The notes under the pieces: generated by a model
Databases searched by the model: none
The model's input: only the letters and a program-made list of their open reading frames with translations
Told to the model about the DNA's origin: nothing
Assembly: GCA_002691625.1 (NCBI GenBank)
Contig: NZIK01000103.1
Coordinates: 29,247-93,246, forward strand
From: Alteromonadaceae bacterium
GTDB taxonomy: Bacteria; Pseudomonadota; Gammaproteobacteria; Enterobacterales; Alteromonadaceae
Direction: 5' to 3'
Length of the DNA stretch: 64,000 bases
Made by a program: the position numbers and the translations under genes
In this document: piece after piece, positions 17,837 through 26,835 of the stretch
Numbering within the stretch: the stretch's first letter is position 1
How the letters are laid out: each line of letters opens with the position of its first letter

Positions 17837-19213
17837 TTATGCCGGTGGCAGCGGATAAGTCTTCAACCAGGTCAGCGGATCGGCCAGCGCATCATCGGTT
17901 AACCTGACGTCAGGCATGACCGGCTGCTTTGCTTTGTTGCCCGAGGGGCGCACAATGTAACGGCCGGGCGCGAGCATCAGCAAACGGGTATTGGGTAAAT
18001 AAAACGGTGTCAGGTTACCGGTTTGATTAGCATAGCCACCGGTAGGTTCGCCCATGAGTTTGCCTAGCTGGTTATCCTGAATAGTCGTGGCAAACAAGAT
18101 AGCCGCAGAATAACTCATGCGGTCGATAACCCCCCATACATCTCCCTTAAATTGCAGTGATGGCGCTACCGGTTCAATCATGCCATCAGATTCAACGCTC
18201 AACTCAATGACCTCCCCCGGCTCGCCCCGATAACCAAACCAGCCGATAGTATCGCTATTGAGTTTTTCGATAGCCACAAAGCCTTGTGGCACCGGCTTAT
18301 CGGTTAGATACTGAATGATTTGCGCCCCAGCATCCGACTGCCCGCCTGTATTACCGCGGATATCAATGATCAGGGTTTGTGCTTTCTGCTGGCGTATCTG
18401 CTTAAAAGATTCATTGATAAAGGCATCATAAGCACCTTGCTCAGTATCCACGTCAAACGACTCAACCCGTAAATAGGCCACCTGCGGAGTGATAAATGTC
18501 AGTTCATTATCCTCCTGCCCGGCGCCCGCCCGCTCCCAGTGCTGGTCATTAAGTAAAGTTAGCGTGGTGGTTTTGCTGTTATCCTTAAGTGCTAACTGTA
18601 TGTCGCCTTTTACGTCAAATACAGCAAACAACCAGTAATGAAACAGTAGCGACAGCATGCTCTCGCGCAGGGCCGGCGACTCGCCGTGGCTCATGGGCGT
18701 GAGGCGGGCGATAATCTCGCTTGCAGCATGACCGTTAATGGAGACGATTTCACTGCCGGCGGCCAGTGTCTTCTGATCGCCGCGGCGCTGGTAAGCGCGT
18801 GCCAGACGTATTTTTCCATCACGCACGTTCACTCCGAATGGAAAAGTTTGAATGCCGGCTTCCTCAGCATAGGTAAATTCGGCCAACAGCGGAAACAGGA
18901 TTGAATGGCCGTCATTAAAATACGGCGTCAGTTGACCGAGTACCGCAAATGCCTGCTTTCGGGTCATGTTATCTTTAAGCTGAGCGCTAAGACGTTCAAC
19001 CTGAGCAGAGAACTGTTCGCTGTCGACATACTGTTCAAAGGCCGGATGACCGCGACTCATGGTAGCCACCAGATAATCCAGATCCTGCTGTAACTGCTGC
19101 GCCGTGAAAGTTTGCCCGGTAAAGGTTTTATCCACATCAGGGTGGATCCAGTCTTTCATGCCGCCACAACCCAATAAACTGCATAGCAATATCACTATAA
19201 TACCTGTTCTCAT
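17837..19213 (-). CDS. S41-family peptidase-like lipoprotein
   Basis: A 458-residue protein with a lipoprotein signal at 1-16 (ILLCSLLGC). The N-terminal helical region (FTAQQLQQDLDYLVATMSRGHPAF) resembles the tricorn/S41 companion domain. The C-terminal core at about 240-450 has the S41 fold: LIIDIRGNTGGQSDAG, VWGVIDRMSYSAAILFA with the candidate nucleophile Ser, and LGKLMGEPTGGYANQTG. It probably cuts or binds peptides in the periplasm. It lies divergent to a two-component pair (154-base gap). A canonical Lys base is not certain from sequence alone. Confidence 0.78.
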   Translation of the reverse strand: MRTGIIVILLCSLLGCGGMKDWIHPDVDKTFTGQTFTAQQLQQDLDYLVATMSRGHPAFEQYVDSEQFSAQVERLSAQLKDNMTRKQAFAVLGQLTPYFNDGHSILFPLLAEFTYAEEAGIQTFPFGVNVRDGKIRLARAYQRRGDQKTLAAGSEIVSINGHAASEIIARLTPMSHGESPALRESMLSLLFHYWLFAVFDVKGDIQLALKDNSKTTTLTLLNDQHWERAGAGQEDNELTFITPQVAYLRVESFDVDTEQGAYDAFINESFKQIRQQKAQTLIIDIRGNTGGQSDAGAQIIQYLTDKPVPQGFVAIEKLNSDTIGWFGYRGEPGEVIELSVESDGMIEPVAPSLQFKGDVWGVIDRMSYSAAILFATTIQDNQLGKLMGEPTGGYANQTGNLTPFYLPNTRLLMLAPGRYIVRPSGNKAKQPVMPDVRLTDDALADPLTWLKTYPLPPA

Positions 19214-19367
19214 TGCTGATTAATTCCTGTTGTTGAGTAATACGGCCAACCTTAGCAAAGCAAACTTCAAGGAAAGGTCAAGATGACAAAAACAACGTGG
19301 CAATCACTTGTTTTAGCGCATCGCCTGTGAGAGTTTTTACGGTATTGAAACCACCACTCACATTCCT

Positions 19368-20054
19368 ATGAAACAGTTTTTGCAAATTCTGATAGTCGAA
19401 GATGATGCCGTGCTGGCCGCGCAGCTTGAGCGCTTTTTAACCGATGCCGGCCACATCATTGAGGTGGTAAGCACCGGCAGAGATGCCATCAGGCAGGTCG
19501 CAAATAATGAATATGATGTGGTGATCCTTGATTTGTCGTTACCCGACACCGACGGTATTGAGCTGTGCGGGCGCATTAAGCAAACGGCTGAGTCGGTACT
19601 GCCGGTTTTAATGCTCACTGCCCGCACCGCACTGAGCGACAAACTGGCAGGTTTTGCTGCCGGCACCGATGATTACGTTACCAAACCCTATCAGCCCGAC
19701 GAGGTGTTGGTAAGATGTTTGTCGCTGGCCAGACGGCGCGATCTGCACCAGGCCAAACAGCTGGTTATTGGTGAGATGACCATTGATTTAGTCACCAATA
19801 CAGTGAGCCGTCAGCAACAGGTGTTACACCTGTCGGCCACCGATAAGGCAATACTGATAACACTGGCTAAGGCGCATCCCATGCCACTTGGCAGGCGGCA
19901 CCTTATCGAGCGGGTGTGGGGCAACGATATTCACAACAGCGACGTGCTGAAATCGCATATTTATACCATCCGCCAGCAGTTGGATAAGCCCTTCGACTTT
20001 CCCATGCTAAAAACCATTCATGGCATAGGATTTGGCTTGCAGGCGTCGGCATGA
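19368..20054 (+). CDS. OmpR/PhoB-family response regulator
   Basis: A 228-residue regulator. The receiver domain spans 1-118 with EDD at 11-13, phosphoacceptor Asp in YDVVILDLSLPDTDGIEL, a Thr in MLTART and Lys in DDYVTKPYQPDE. The OmpR-type winged helix spans about 130-225, ending HSDVLKSHIYTIRQQL-like and KTIHGIGFGL. It overlaps the downstream kinase gene by 4 bases (ATGA). It shares the divergent gap with the S41-type lipoprotein, a plausible target. The signal is unknown. Confidence 0.92.
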   Translation: MKQFLQILIVEDDAVLAAQLERFLTDAGHIIEVVSTGRDAIRQVANNEYDVVILDLSLPDTDGIELCGRIKQTAESVLPVLMLTARTALSDKLAGFAAGTDDYVTKPYQPDEVLVRCLSLARRRDLHQAKQLVIGEMTIDLVTNTVSRQQQVLHLSATDKAILITLAKAHPMPLGRRHLIERVWGNDIHNSDVLKSHIYTIRQQLDKPFDFPMLKTIHGIGFGLQASA

Positions 20055-21313
20055 AAAAGATTGGTCAGCAGATAAAACGGCTGTTTTTGCTTTATACCCT
20101 GCTGCTGTTGTGTATTTTTGCCGGATTCACCCAGTTGTACGGCTACCTTATCGAAGACAACGTCATCAACCAGCAGATAAGAACAGAGGCCCGCTATTTG
20201 GAACAGCAATATCAGGCCACAGCTGCGCTGCCCCAGCCCCGCTATCCGTGGATGAAAATTGTTAACAGCTGGCAACAGTTGCCGCCATCCGTTCAGAAGT
20301 TGCATGACAAGGAGCCAGAACGGATCGAGTTTATTACCGAGGCTGGCAACATTCACATTGTGCCGCTGCAACTGAACGGGCAGGAAGCCCTGCTGTATGC
20401 CGAAGTGGATGCTTTTACGGTAACCAATAAGGTCTGGCCGCTGAATATAGCGGGCGTAGCCTTTCTGGGTACGCTGATTTTTGCTCTGTGTTCCTGGTTT
20501 CTGATGAACCGTGTTGAGACAATCGTCGCACCACTTAACCGCTTAAGCCAACGGGTTCAAAGCGATACACCCCAGCTGTTATTTCCGGCCGGATTTACTG
20601 CCAGTCTGCCGGATAACGAGGTTGGATTTCTAGCCCGGTCAATCGAAAAGCAGTGGCACAACCTCACCCACCTGCTTGAACGCGAAACCCAGTTTACCCG
20701 GGATATCAGCCACGAATTAAGAACCCCAATCAGCATATTACAAAATACGCTTTATCAAAGCGATCCGTTATCACAGGACGATGAAATTCAGGCCCGAAAT
20801 CAGTTAAATAAACTCACCCAAACGCTGGATGTGCTCACCGCCCTGGCCCGGGAAGAAAGCCGCAACAGGCGCCCGCTGAACGTGCTGAATTTGTTAGAAG
20901 ATGTCACTATAACCTTATCACTAAGCGGATTGCGGCCCGACTTTGAGCTTAATATTGACGTGCCGGATGATTACCAGGTGGTCGCTAACGAAACCCTGCT
21001 CTACCTGCTGTTTCGCAACCTGATAGAAAATGCCCATTATCATGGCAGTGATAACACCCTGACGATATCACTACAGCAACAATCGCTCAGGTTCAGTAAT
21101 CAAACAAATCATACCTCCGTAAGCCGCTCACCAACCGAACCAACTAGCGCTTCGGCTCCCCTTGGCATTGGCCAGGGCCTTTTTCTGGCGCGGCGTATTG
21201 TTGAGTTTCATCAGGGTGAGCTAACCGTGAGCACATCCCCCGACGATAGCGACAACGATTTCAGCGTTTATCTCTCTCTGCATCGGCTTGCTAATCCGGA
21301 TACGCAAAAGTAA
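20051..21313 (+). CDS. Sensor histidine kinase, partner of the OmpR-type regulator
   Basis: A 420-residue inner-membrane kinase. Membrane helices lie at about 11-32 (LFLLYTLLLLCIFAGFTQLY) and about 133-153, enclosing a periplasmic sensor of about 100 residues. A HAMP-like linker follows, then the H box RDISHELRTPISIL near residue 220, an N box (LLFRNLIENAHYHG) and a G box (GIGQGLFLARRIV). The D/F region is short, giving a compact ATPase domain. Start and stop overlap with the regulator gene confirm the pair. Target genes are not evident, apart from possible local ones. Confidence 0.9.
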   Translation: MKKIGQQIKRLFLLYTLLLLCIFAGFTQLYGYLIEDNVINQQIRTEARYLEQQYQATAALPQPRYPWMKIVNSWQQLPPSVQKLHDKEPERIEFITEAGNIHIVPLQLNGQEALLYAEVDAFTVTNKVWPLNIAGVAFLGTLIFALCSWFLMNRVETIVAPLNRLSQRVQSDTPQLLFPAGFTASLPDNEVGFLARSIEKQWHNLTHLLERETQFTRDISHELRTPISILQNTLYQSDPLSQDDEIQARNQLNKLTQTLDVLTALAREESRNRRPLNVLNLLEDVTITLSLSGLRPDFELNIDVPDDYQVVANETLLYLLFRNLIENAHYHGSDNTLTISLQQQSLRFSNQTNHTSVSRSPTEPTSASAPLGIGQGLFLARRIVEFHQGELTVSTSPDDSDNDFSVYLSLHRLANPDTQK

Positions 21314-21415
21314 GCCTCTCGCTGACTGCGCTTAAAATAACGACAGAGTTCCTTTTTTAAACGCGCTTAATCGGTAAGATGAAGGTATACCATTTAATAA
21401 AGGTAAGGATTTCAG

Positions 21416-22195
21416 ATGGATTTAGGTATAAAAGGTAAAACCGCTATTGTGTGTGCCTCAAGCCGGGGACTCGGCAGGGCCTGCGCTCAGGCGCTGGCAG
21501 AAGCCGGGGTTAATCTGGTGATCAACGGGTTAAACGCTGAACGGCTGGCTCAGGTAGCCGAAGAAATTGCCACCGCTACCGGCGTAACGGTTACGCCCGT
21601 CGCCTGTGACGTGAGCACCGCAGAAGGTCAGGCAAAACTTCTCGCAGCCTGCCCGGCGCCCGATATTCTGGTCAATAACAATGGCGGGCCGCCACTCAAA
21701 GACTTCCGTGAACTGGACAATGACGCCATGGTAGACGGCATTAATATGAACATGCTAACGCCCATTAATCTGGTGCAGCAGGTGCTGGATGGCATGGTTG
21801 AACGTGGCTTTGGCCGCATCATCAACATTACCTCAATGACGGTAAAAATGCCGGTAGCCGGGCTGGATCTCTCCAGCGGTGCCCGCGCCGGCCTTACTGC
21901 GTTTTTAGCCGGTATCTCCCGCACGGTGGCCGACAAAAACGTCACTATCAATAACATTTTACCGGGTTACTTCGCCACCGACCGTTTGGATGGTGTGTTA
22001 AATGCAGGCATGGCCCGAACCGGTAACGACAAAGAAACGGTAGCTAAAGAGCTCGCCGCTAAAGTACCGGCCAACCGTTTTGGCGATCCCAAAGAGTTTG
22101 GCAATACCTGTGCTTTTCTGGCCAGCCAGTATGGTGGCTATATCACCGGGCAGAACATTCTGCTGGATGGCGGCTTAAACCCCAGCGCGTTTTAA
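21416..22195 (+). CDS. SDR-family oxidoreductase lacking the usual Tyr-Lys pair
   Basis: A 259-residue short-chain dehydrogenase/reductase fold. The cofactor loop CASSRGLGRACA replaces TGxxxGxG near residues 13-24, NNNGG stands for NNAG at 87-91, and Ser140 lies in INITSMT. Position 153, where the catalytic Tyr is expected, is Ser, and position 157 is Arg instead of Lys (LDLSSGARAG). A subgroup of FabG-like proteins shares this loss. It may bind NAD(P) without classical catalysis, or use other residues. The C-terminus (FLASQYGGYITGQNILLDGG) is normal. Ribosome-binding site aAGGAt precedes the ATG, and a terminator follows directly. Confidence 0.85.
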   Translation: MDLGIKGKTAIVCASSRGLGRACAQALAEAGVNLVINGLNAERLAQVAEEIATATGVTVTPVACDVSTAEGQAKLLAACPAPDILVNNNGGPPLKDFRELDNDAMVDGINMNMLTPINLVQQVLDGMVERGFGRIINITSMTVKMPVAGLDLSSGARAGLTAFLAGISRTVADKNVTINNILPGYFATDRLDGVLNAGMARTGNDKETVAKELAAKVPANRFGDPKEFGNTCAFLASQYGGYITGQNILLDGGLNPSAF

Positions 22196-22204
22196 CCACA
22201 AACC

Positions 22205-22230
22205 AAAAAGGGCACGCTGAGTGCCCTCTT
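22205..22230. terminator. Bidirectional Rho-independent terminator
   Basis: Stem AGGGCAC/GTGCCCT (22209-22215 and 22221-22227) with a 5-base loop. It is preceded by AAAAA and followed by CTTACTGTTT. It lies between the convergent SDR and penicillin-acylase genes and can end both. The T-run is stronger on the minus strand. Confidence 0.75.
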
Positions 22231-22241
22231 ACTGTTTATCT

Positions 22242-24389
22242 CTACCTTTTGAGCCATTCCGTTTGCTCGGTATGCGCTTCAACCTCTTCCCGCTGTAGCC
22301 AGAGCGTACGGTATTCATCGTTAGCCAGCAATTCAAGCTGGTCAGAATAATGGGCCGAGTCGACCTGCCGGGAATTTCCATAAGCCATAATCCCCTTGGC
22401 TGTTATCGGTGTCGAAAACTCCACCATGGAGACCCAGGTTTCACCGTGGCGAGGCTCCCTGATACCATCACCATCCGGATCCCACCAGGTGATCACATTA
22501 AATGCGCCAAGATTCCCATAGCCACCATGACCGGGGACATCTTTATCGCGAATAATAAACCGTGACACATCACCAAACCGTGGGTCCACCCGGCCATAGG
22601 TTGCAATGGTATTTTCGGCGGCCTTTTTGAGCATTGCGACGGCAGCTTCAGGATCCTTTAAGCCGTATGGTGTGGAAAGCGGTAACTCAGCCTGCCAGGG
22701 CACAGCATAGTTAGATTGGTCCGAAAAGCCAGAGCGTTTACCAGCAAACAATTCCGCCCAGTTCTCAAATAACACCCCGGCACGGTTATCTACACCAAAG
22801 TCCCTGTCCCAGTTTTTTAGCACTTGCGCTGCCTGTTGTACCAGTTCATCGTTACTTTCATCTGCTGCGGCCAATAAATCTTCCAGCACGCGTTCGGTCA
22901 TCAGCGCGTAGGTGGAGGTTTTGATTTTCTCAAACTGCTCAAAACTTAATTTTCCGCTATCAGCCATCATCTTAACCGCGTTTTGTGCTCGGAAAGACAT
23001 CGGTCCTTCTACTGCCACGTAGGGCGGAAAATCATCGTAATCATAAACAGCAGGATAAGTAGCAAGCCATGGCGGATCGTTAGCATTCTGTACAAAACCA
23101 CTCTCAGGGTTGATGACTTTTGGCAGATCCGCATATTCATGCACTTCGTTCCACACATATTCCGAACTATCACCAGGCACCAACCCAGTCCAGAAAGCCA
23201 GGTCGCCCTGTTCGTGTTTGGGCAGAATGCCATTGTAAAGATACTGGATATTGCCTTCTTTATCAGCGTAGGTAATGTTAAACGTTGGCACCTGTAGCCT
23301 TTCCATTACCGATGTAAATTCAGCGAAGCTTTTTGCCTGTAGCATGTCGAAATACTGCTGCAGCATACCTGGCCGGTCCAACCCGGCAACGCGCAATGCC
23401 ACTGTTTCACCATCCTGGCGTTCAAACACCGCACCATGAACTGACTTTCTCACAGTCAGTTTTTTTGCCTTAAGCGTGCCGTTTTGCTGCAATACACGGT
23501 ACGTCTTTTCGCTAGTATCAAATGGCAACACCTCGCCATCGTAAAGGTAGCCATCATCTTTCAGAGTAAGGTGGTATGTGGTGGCACCGGGGATACGGTT
23601 TACCGTGTTAGAAATGCCCATGCGTTGGTTAAAGGCAAAGCGAATTACCGGTAGGCCCACCTGAGTGGCACCGTACATTTCAAAGTCAGGGCCGCTTAAA
23701 TGGGCTTCATAATAGGTAAAGAACCCGGTTGCCCAGGGCAAATGCGGATTTTGCAGCAGTAACGTATTACCGCTGGCAGACTTAGCCGGCGCTACGGCAT
23801 AGGTATTTGAGCCAGCCTTAAGCGGCGGTGCCCGTTCGCCAATCACCCGGGAGGGCGAGGCAACATAAATGAAATTCATCAGCCGGTGTGCATGGGTCAC
23901 CACATCAACCCCCGATACCGGTAACACTTTTAACACCTGCGGATCCAGGGTTTCCGGGTACTTTTTCGCATAATCGTTAATACCAGCCGCAAACGCATCG
24001 AGGTTTTTCTTGAACGCCTCCGTTTGCTGCAGGTACCACTGTTGGCCTCTTTCAGGGACGTCGTTACCGAGTAGCCACAAATCCGTTTGCTCATACTCTT
24101 CGCCCCAGTATTCAGCGCCTTTTGCTCTTGCCTGCCCGTAGAGCCTCAAGACCATGTCACCCTGACTCTTTGCCTGGGCCCAGCCAAAACCATAAAACAC
24201 ATCTTCGGCATTACCGCCATAAATATGCGGCACACCAAAAGTGTCCCAACGAATTTCGATATCCTTAGATGTAATTGTATCAGGGTGAGTTTTCTGAGCG
24301 TTGTCACAGGCAGTAATAACCAGTGTCAGAATAGCAAGCACGGCAATACGCCAGCCTCTGCTGCGCTGAGTAACGGCTAACATGTTCAT
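22242..24389 (-). CDS. Penicillin acylase family lipoprotein
   Basis: About 715 residues of the Ntn-hydrolase penicillin amidase family (penicillin, cephalosporin and N-acyl-homoserine-lactone acylases). I choose the ATG at 24389: it follows GGAATTCTT and starts a lipoprotein signal (hydrophobic [12 protein letters not shown], lipobox Cys 28). A longer frame to 24506 would bury this signal. Family motifs are the N-terminal [11 protein letters not shown] and the autocatalytic site before Ser194 in AGSNTYAV, which becomes the first residue of the beta chain; [10 protein letters not shown] follows. It probably hydrolyses amides in the envelope. Substrate is unknown; lactone acylase is possible. 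It shares no operon with the next MFS gene (194-base gap). Confidence 0.85.
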   Translation of the reverse strand: MNMLAVTQRSRGWRIAVLAILTLVITACDNAQKTHPDTITSKDIEIRWDTFGVPHIYGGNAEDVFYGFGWAQAKSQGDMVLRLYGQARAKGAEYWGEEYEQTDLWLLGNDVPERGQQWYLQQTEAFKKNLDAFAAGINDYAKKYPETLDPQVLKVLPVSGVDVVTHAHRLMNFIYVASPSRVIGERAPPLKAGSNTYAVAPAKSASGNTLLLQNPHLPWATGFFTYYEAHLSGPDFEMYGATQVGLPVIRFAFNQRMGISNTVNRIPGATTYHLTLKDDGYLYDGEVLPFDTSEKTYRVLQQNGTLKAKKLTVRKSVHGAVFERQDGETVALRVAGLDRPGMLQQYFDMLQAKSFAEFTSVMERLQVPTFNITYADKEGNIQYLYNGILPKHEQGDLAFWTGLVPGDSSEYVWNEVHEYADLPKVINPESGFVQNANDPPWLATYPAVYDYDDFPPYVAVEGPMSFRAQNAVKMMADSGKLSFEQFEKIKTSTYALMTERVLEDLLAAADESNDELVQQAAQVLKNWDRDFGVDNRAGVLFENWAELFAGKRSGFSDQSNYAVPWQAELPLSTPYGLKDPEAAVAMLKKAAENTIATYGRVDPRFGDVSRFIIRDKDVPGHGGYGNLGAFNVITWWDPDGDGIREPRHGETWVSMVEFSTPITAKGIMAYGNSRQVDSAHYSDQLELLANDEYRTLWLQREEVEAHTEQTEWLKR

Positions 24390-24586
24390 AAGAATTCCAA
24401 CGTCTTCGCCGATTAAGGCGCTCTCTGTCCGGGGCAAACGGCCAAAGGTATAGGGTAATGCGTCCTGAAGCTTTTCCAGCATGCCGTGTCCGGCGCATCG
24501 GTGCAACCAGAGAGAGATTTTAATTGGACAAAACAGCAGGTTATTACGATAAAAGGAGATCTTATGACCTCCTTTTAAAGCACGTA

Positions 24587-25780
24587 TTAATTCGTTGCAG
24601 GGATTAAATTACGATTACGCATCTGCAGATAGCTAAGGGCCCACATAATAAAGCCGCCCACAAACAGCATGGCAGACGCATAGCCGGTTTCATTAAATGT
24701 AGCGCCTGACGCCAGTAAAGCGCCACCTACCCAGGGGCCGATAGCATTAGCAGTGTTAAAGGCACATTGCACCAGCGCGCCGATCATGGCGTGTCCGGTG
24801 GGCGATACGTCCAGCAACATCGACTGAATCACAGCAGCAAGGCCAACACTGGCGCCAAGCAAGAATACCGTGACATATAACCACCAGATATTCGCCGCCG
24901 CAAACACGTACATAATCGCAATGGCAACACTGCATAACAGGGCAATACCGGTTGTGGCTAACGGCGAACGATCGGCCAGTTTACTGATCACCAGGTTACC
25001 AATGGTGGTGCCAATCCCAAACATCATCATGGCAATGGAAATGGTTACTTCCGGGGTTTCCGTCACGTTAATAATGGTGTCAGCCAGATAAGTATAAATA
25101 CAGAACACACCGCCAAAGCCCACGAAGATAATACCGGAGATAGACCACACCAGTTTGTTTTTCAGTACGCCGAACTCTTCCCGCAACCGGGTTGGATTGG
25201 TTACCGGGCTACTGGGTACCAGGCGATAAATCAAAAACATGGTGATCAGCGCCAGCACGGCCACAATGGCCATACACACCCGCCAGCTCAGGTTTTGCCC
25301 AACCAGGGTTGCCATAGGTACGCCCACGATGGTTGCGATAGTCAGGCCGGCGAAGACTTTGGACATATAAGTTGCACGTTTACCCTTAGGTGCCATGCCG
25401 GAAGCAACCAGCAGCGCCGTGCCGAAATAAGCTCCGTGAGGCAATCCGGAGAGTACCCGGTAAACCACTAGCTCCGGTAAGGATGAAGCGATCGCGCTTA
25501 ATCCATTGCCCAGCAAAATCATTGCGGTAAACACAATTAATGCGGTACGACGATTGGTTTTATTGGTCAGCAGCATAAACAACGGCGCACCAATCACCAC
25601 GCCGATAGCATAGGCACTGATCACGTTACCTGCCAACGAGGGAGTGACGCTGAATGATTCAGCAATTAGGGGCAGCATGGACATTGCCGAAAACTCGGTT
25701 AGTCCAAGAACAAAGGTTCCGAGCGCCATAGCCAGAATAGGCCAGACCGCCGCGCCCTGTTTAATTTGTGGTGCAGACAT
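24587..25780 (-). CDS. MFS transporter, AraJ-like drug/sugar exporter family (DHA1)
   Basis: About 397 residues with 12 predicted membrane helices. The N-terminal half has [17 protein letters not shown] and [13 protein letters not shown] segments typical of DHA1 members such as AraJ, and the A-like loop between helices 2 and 3 reads [29 protein letters not shown] is the helix-5 signature region. I take the ATG at 25780 because AAGG lies at a proper distance on the minus strand; the earlier ATG at 25798 has none. It is a proton-driven exporter, but the substrate is unknown. Confidence 0.85.
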   Translation of the reverse strand: MSAPQIKQGAAVWPILAMALGTFVLGLTEFSAMSMLPLIAESFSVTPSLAGNVISAYAIGVVIGAPLFMLLTNKTNRRTALIVFTAMILLGNGLSAIASSLPELVVYRVLSGLPHGAYFGTALLVASGMAPKGKRATYMSKVFAGLTIATIVGVPMATLVGQNLSWRVCMAIVAVLALITMFLIYRLVPSSPVTNPTRLREEFGVLKNKLVWSISGIIFVGFGGVFCIYTYLADTIINVTETPEVTISIAMMMFGIGTTIGNLVISKLADRSPLATTGIALLCSVAIAIMYVFAAANIWWLYVTVFLLGASVGLAAVIQSMLLDVSPTGHAMIGALVQCAFNTANAIGPWVGGALLASGATFNETGYASAMLFVGGFIMWALSYLQMRNRNLIPATN

Positions 25781-26202
25781 AAACAACCTTAAACACATGG
25801 CCGAAGCCAGTTAAATCAATGAGTGTGCGCCTGTTTAAACTGGAGTTATAAACCTGGCAGAGTAAACGAATAAAGCGCGAGTATTTTTGTAGGGATTCGG
25901 GACCCACCGAGCGCTGTTGTAGCAGCGTAATCTTATCCGGAAGGACTATTGCTTTTTATGTTTGATGGCTTGCATTATACGTTATGTATGCAAAGTAATT
26001 CTATGCTTAATACGAGTAAGATATGCCATTTTTTACTTGATTCAACGCCCTGCAGGCAGCTTTTACAACGCCGTTTCTTTTCATTTCCAATTCTTTGATA
26101 AGTTTAACAACCGGAAGGGAAATGGTAGCTTGTGGTAAGACTTGAATAATCCTGACAAAAGCCTCATTTTTTAAGCTGACTCATTTATGTACCGGACCCT
26201 GA
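25781..26202. promoter_or_regulatory. Divergent control region between the MFS and Kef genes
   Basis: No gene is seen in these 422 bases. They must carry promoters for both flanking units. An inverted repeat TTGCAT-N12-ATGCAA lies at 25970-25993 and could be an operator. The stretch 26000-26200 is AT-rich. No strong sigma-70 pair could be chosen with certainty. Confidence 0.45.
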
Positions 26203-26835
26203 ATGTCTACTGAAGCAAGCTCACCCTCCCGCCATATTCTGTTATTGTTTGCGCATCCCTCGCAGGCGAGATCGGAGGTCAACAGTGTTCTGTTTAACGC
26301 CGCAAAAAAGCATACGGCGGTAACGGCGGTAGATTTATATGCCGAGTATCCGGACTTTAATATCAGTATCGAGCGAGAACAACAGCGTTTGCTTGAGCAC
26401 GATGTGATTATTTTTCAGTTCCCCATGTACTGGTACTCCACCCCGGCACTGTTAAAAGAGTGGCAGGGTCTGGGGCTTGAATACGGATTCGCCTATGGCA
26501 AAGGGGGCGATGCACTTAAGGGGAAGCCATTTTTCTGTGCGGTGTCGGCTGGCGGGCGCGAAGAAGCCTACCAAACCGATGGGGTTAATCACTTTACCCT
26601 GCGCCAGTTACTGCAGCCACTGGAACAAATGGCCAGTATTACTCAGCTAACCTACCTGGCCCCTTTTGCCTTATTTGGATCCCGCACCGCAAAGGAAGAG
26701 CACCGCATCACACTGCACTCAGCCGTGTGGACAAAACTGCTGGATAGCCTGGCACAAGACACTCTGGATATCACTAAAGCGCGTCAGCTAGAAAACCTCA
26801 CCCGCTATTTTGACGAGCAGGATCTGCACAAATGA
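26203..26835 (+). CDS. KefG/KefF-like flavodoxin-fold ancillary protein of K+ efflux
   Basis: A 210-residue NAD(P)H-oxidoreductase-like flavodoxin fold (MdaB/KefF family). HILLLFAHPSQARSEVN at 12-28 is the flavin phosphate loop, HDVIIFQFPMYWYSTPALLKEW is the classical family signature, and FFCAVSAGG is a later flavin-binding strand. Such proteins bind KefB/KefC and are needed for full K+ efflux; they also reduce quinones. The stop overlaps the start of the antiporter gene by 4 bases, which matches the kefF-kefC and kefG-kefB arrangement of enterobacteria. Confidence 0.88.
   Translation: MSTEASSPSRHILLLFAHPSQARSEVNSVLFNAAKKHTAVTAVDLYAEYPDFNISIEREQQRLLEHDVIIFQFPMYWYSTPALLKEWQGLGLEYGFAYGKGGDALKGKPFFCAVSAGGREEAYQTDGVNHFTLRQLLQPLEQMASITQLTYLAPFALFGSRTAKEEHRITLHSAVWTKLLDSLAQDTLDITKARQLENLTRYFDEQDLHK

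Noticed and set aside
17837..19213. Thought to be an OmpR-pair-encoded sensor partner
   Set aside because: Its fold is S41-peptidase-like, and divergent placement alone does not show it is a sensor component.
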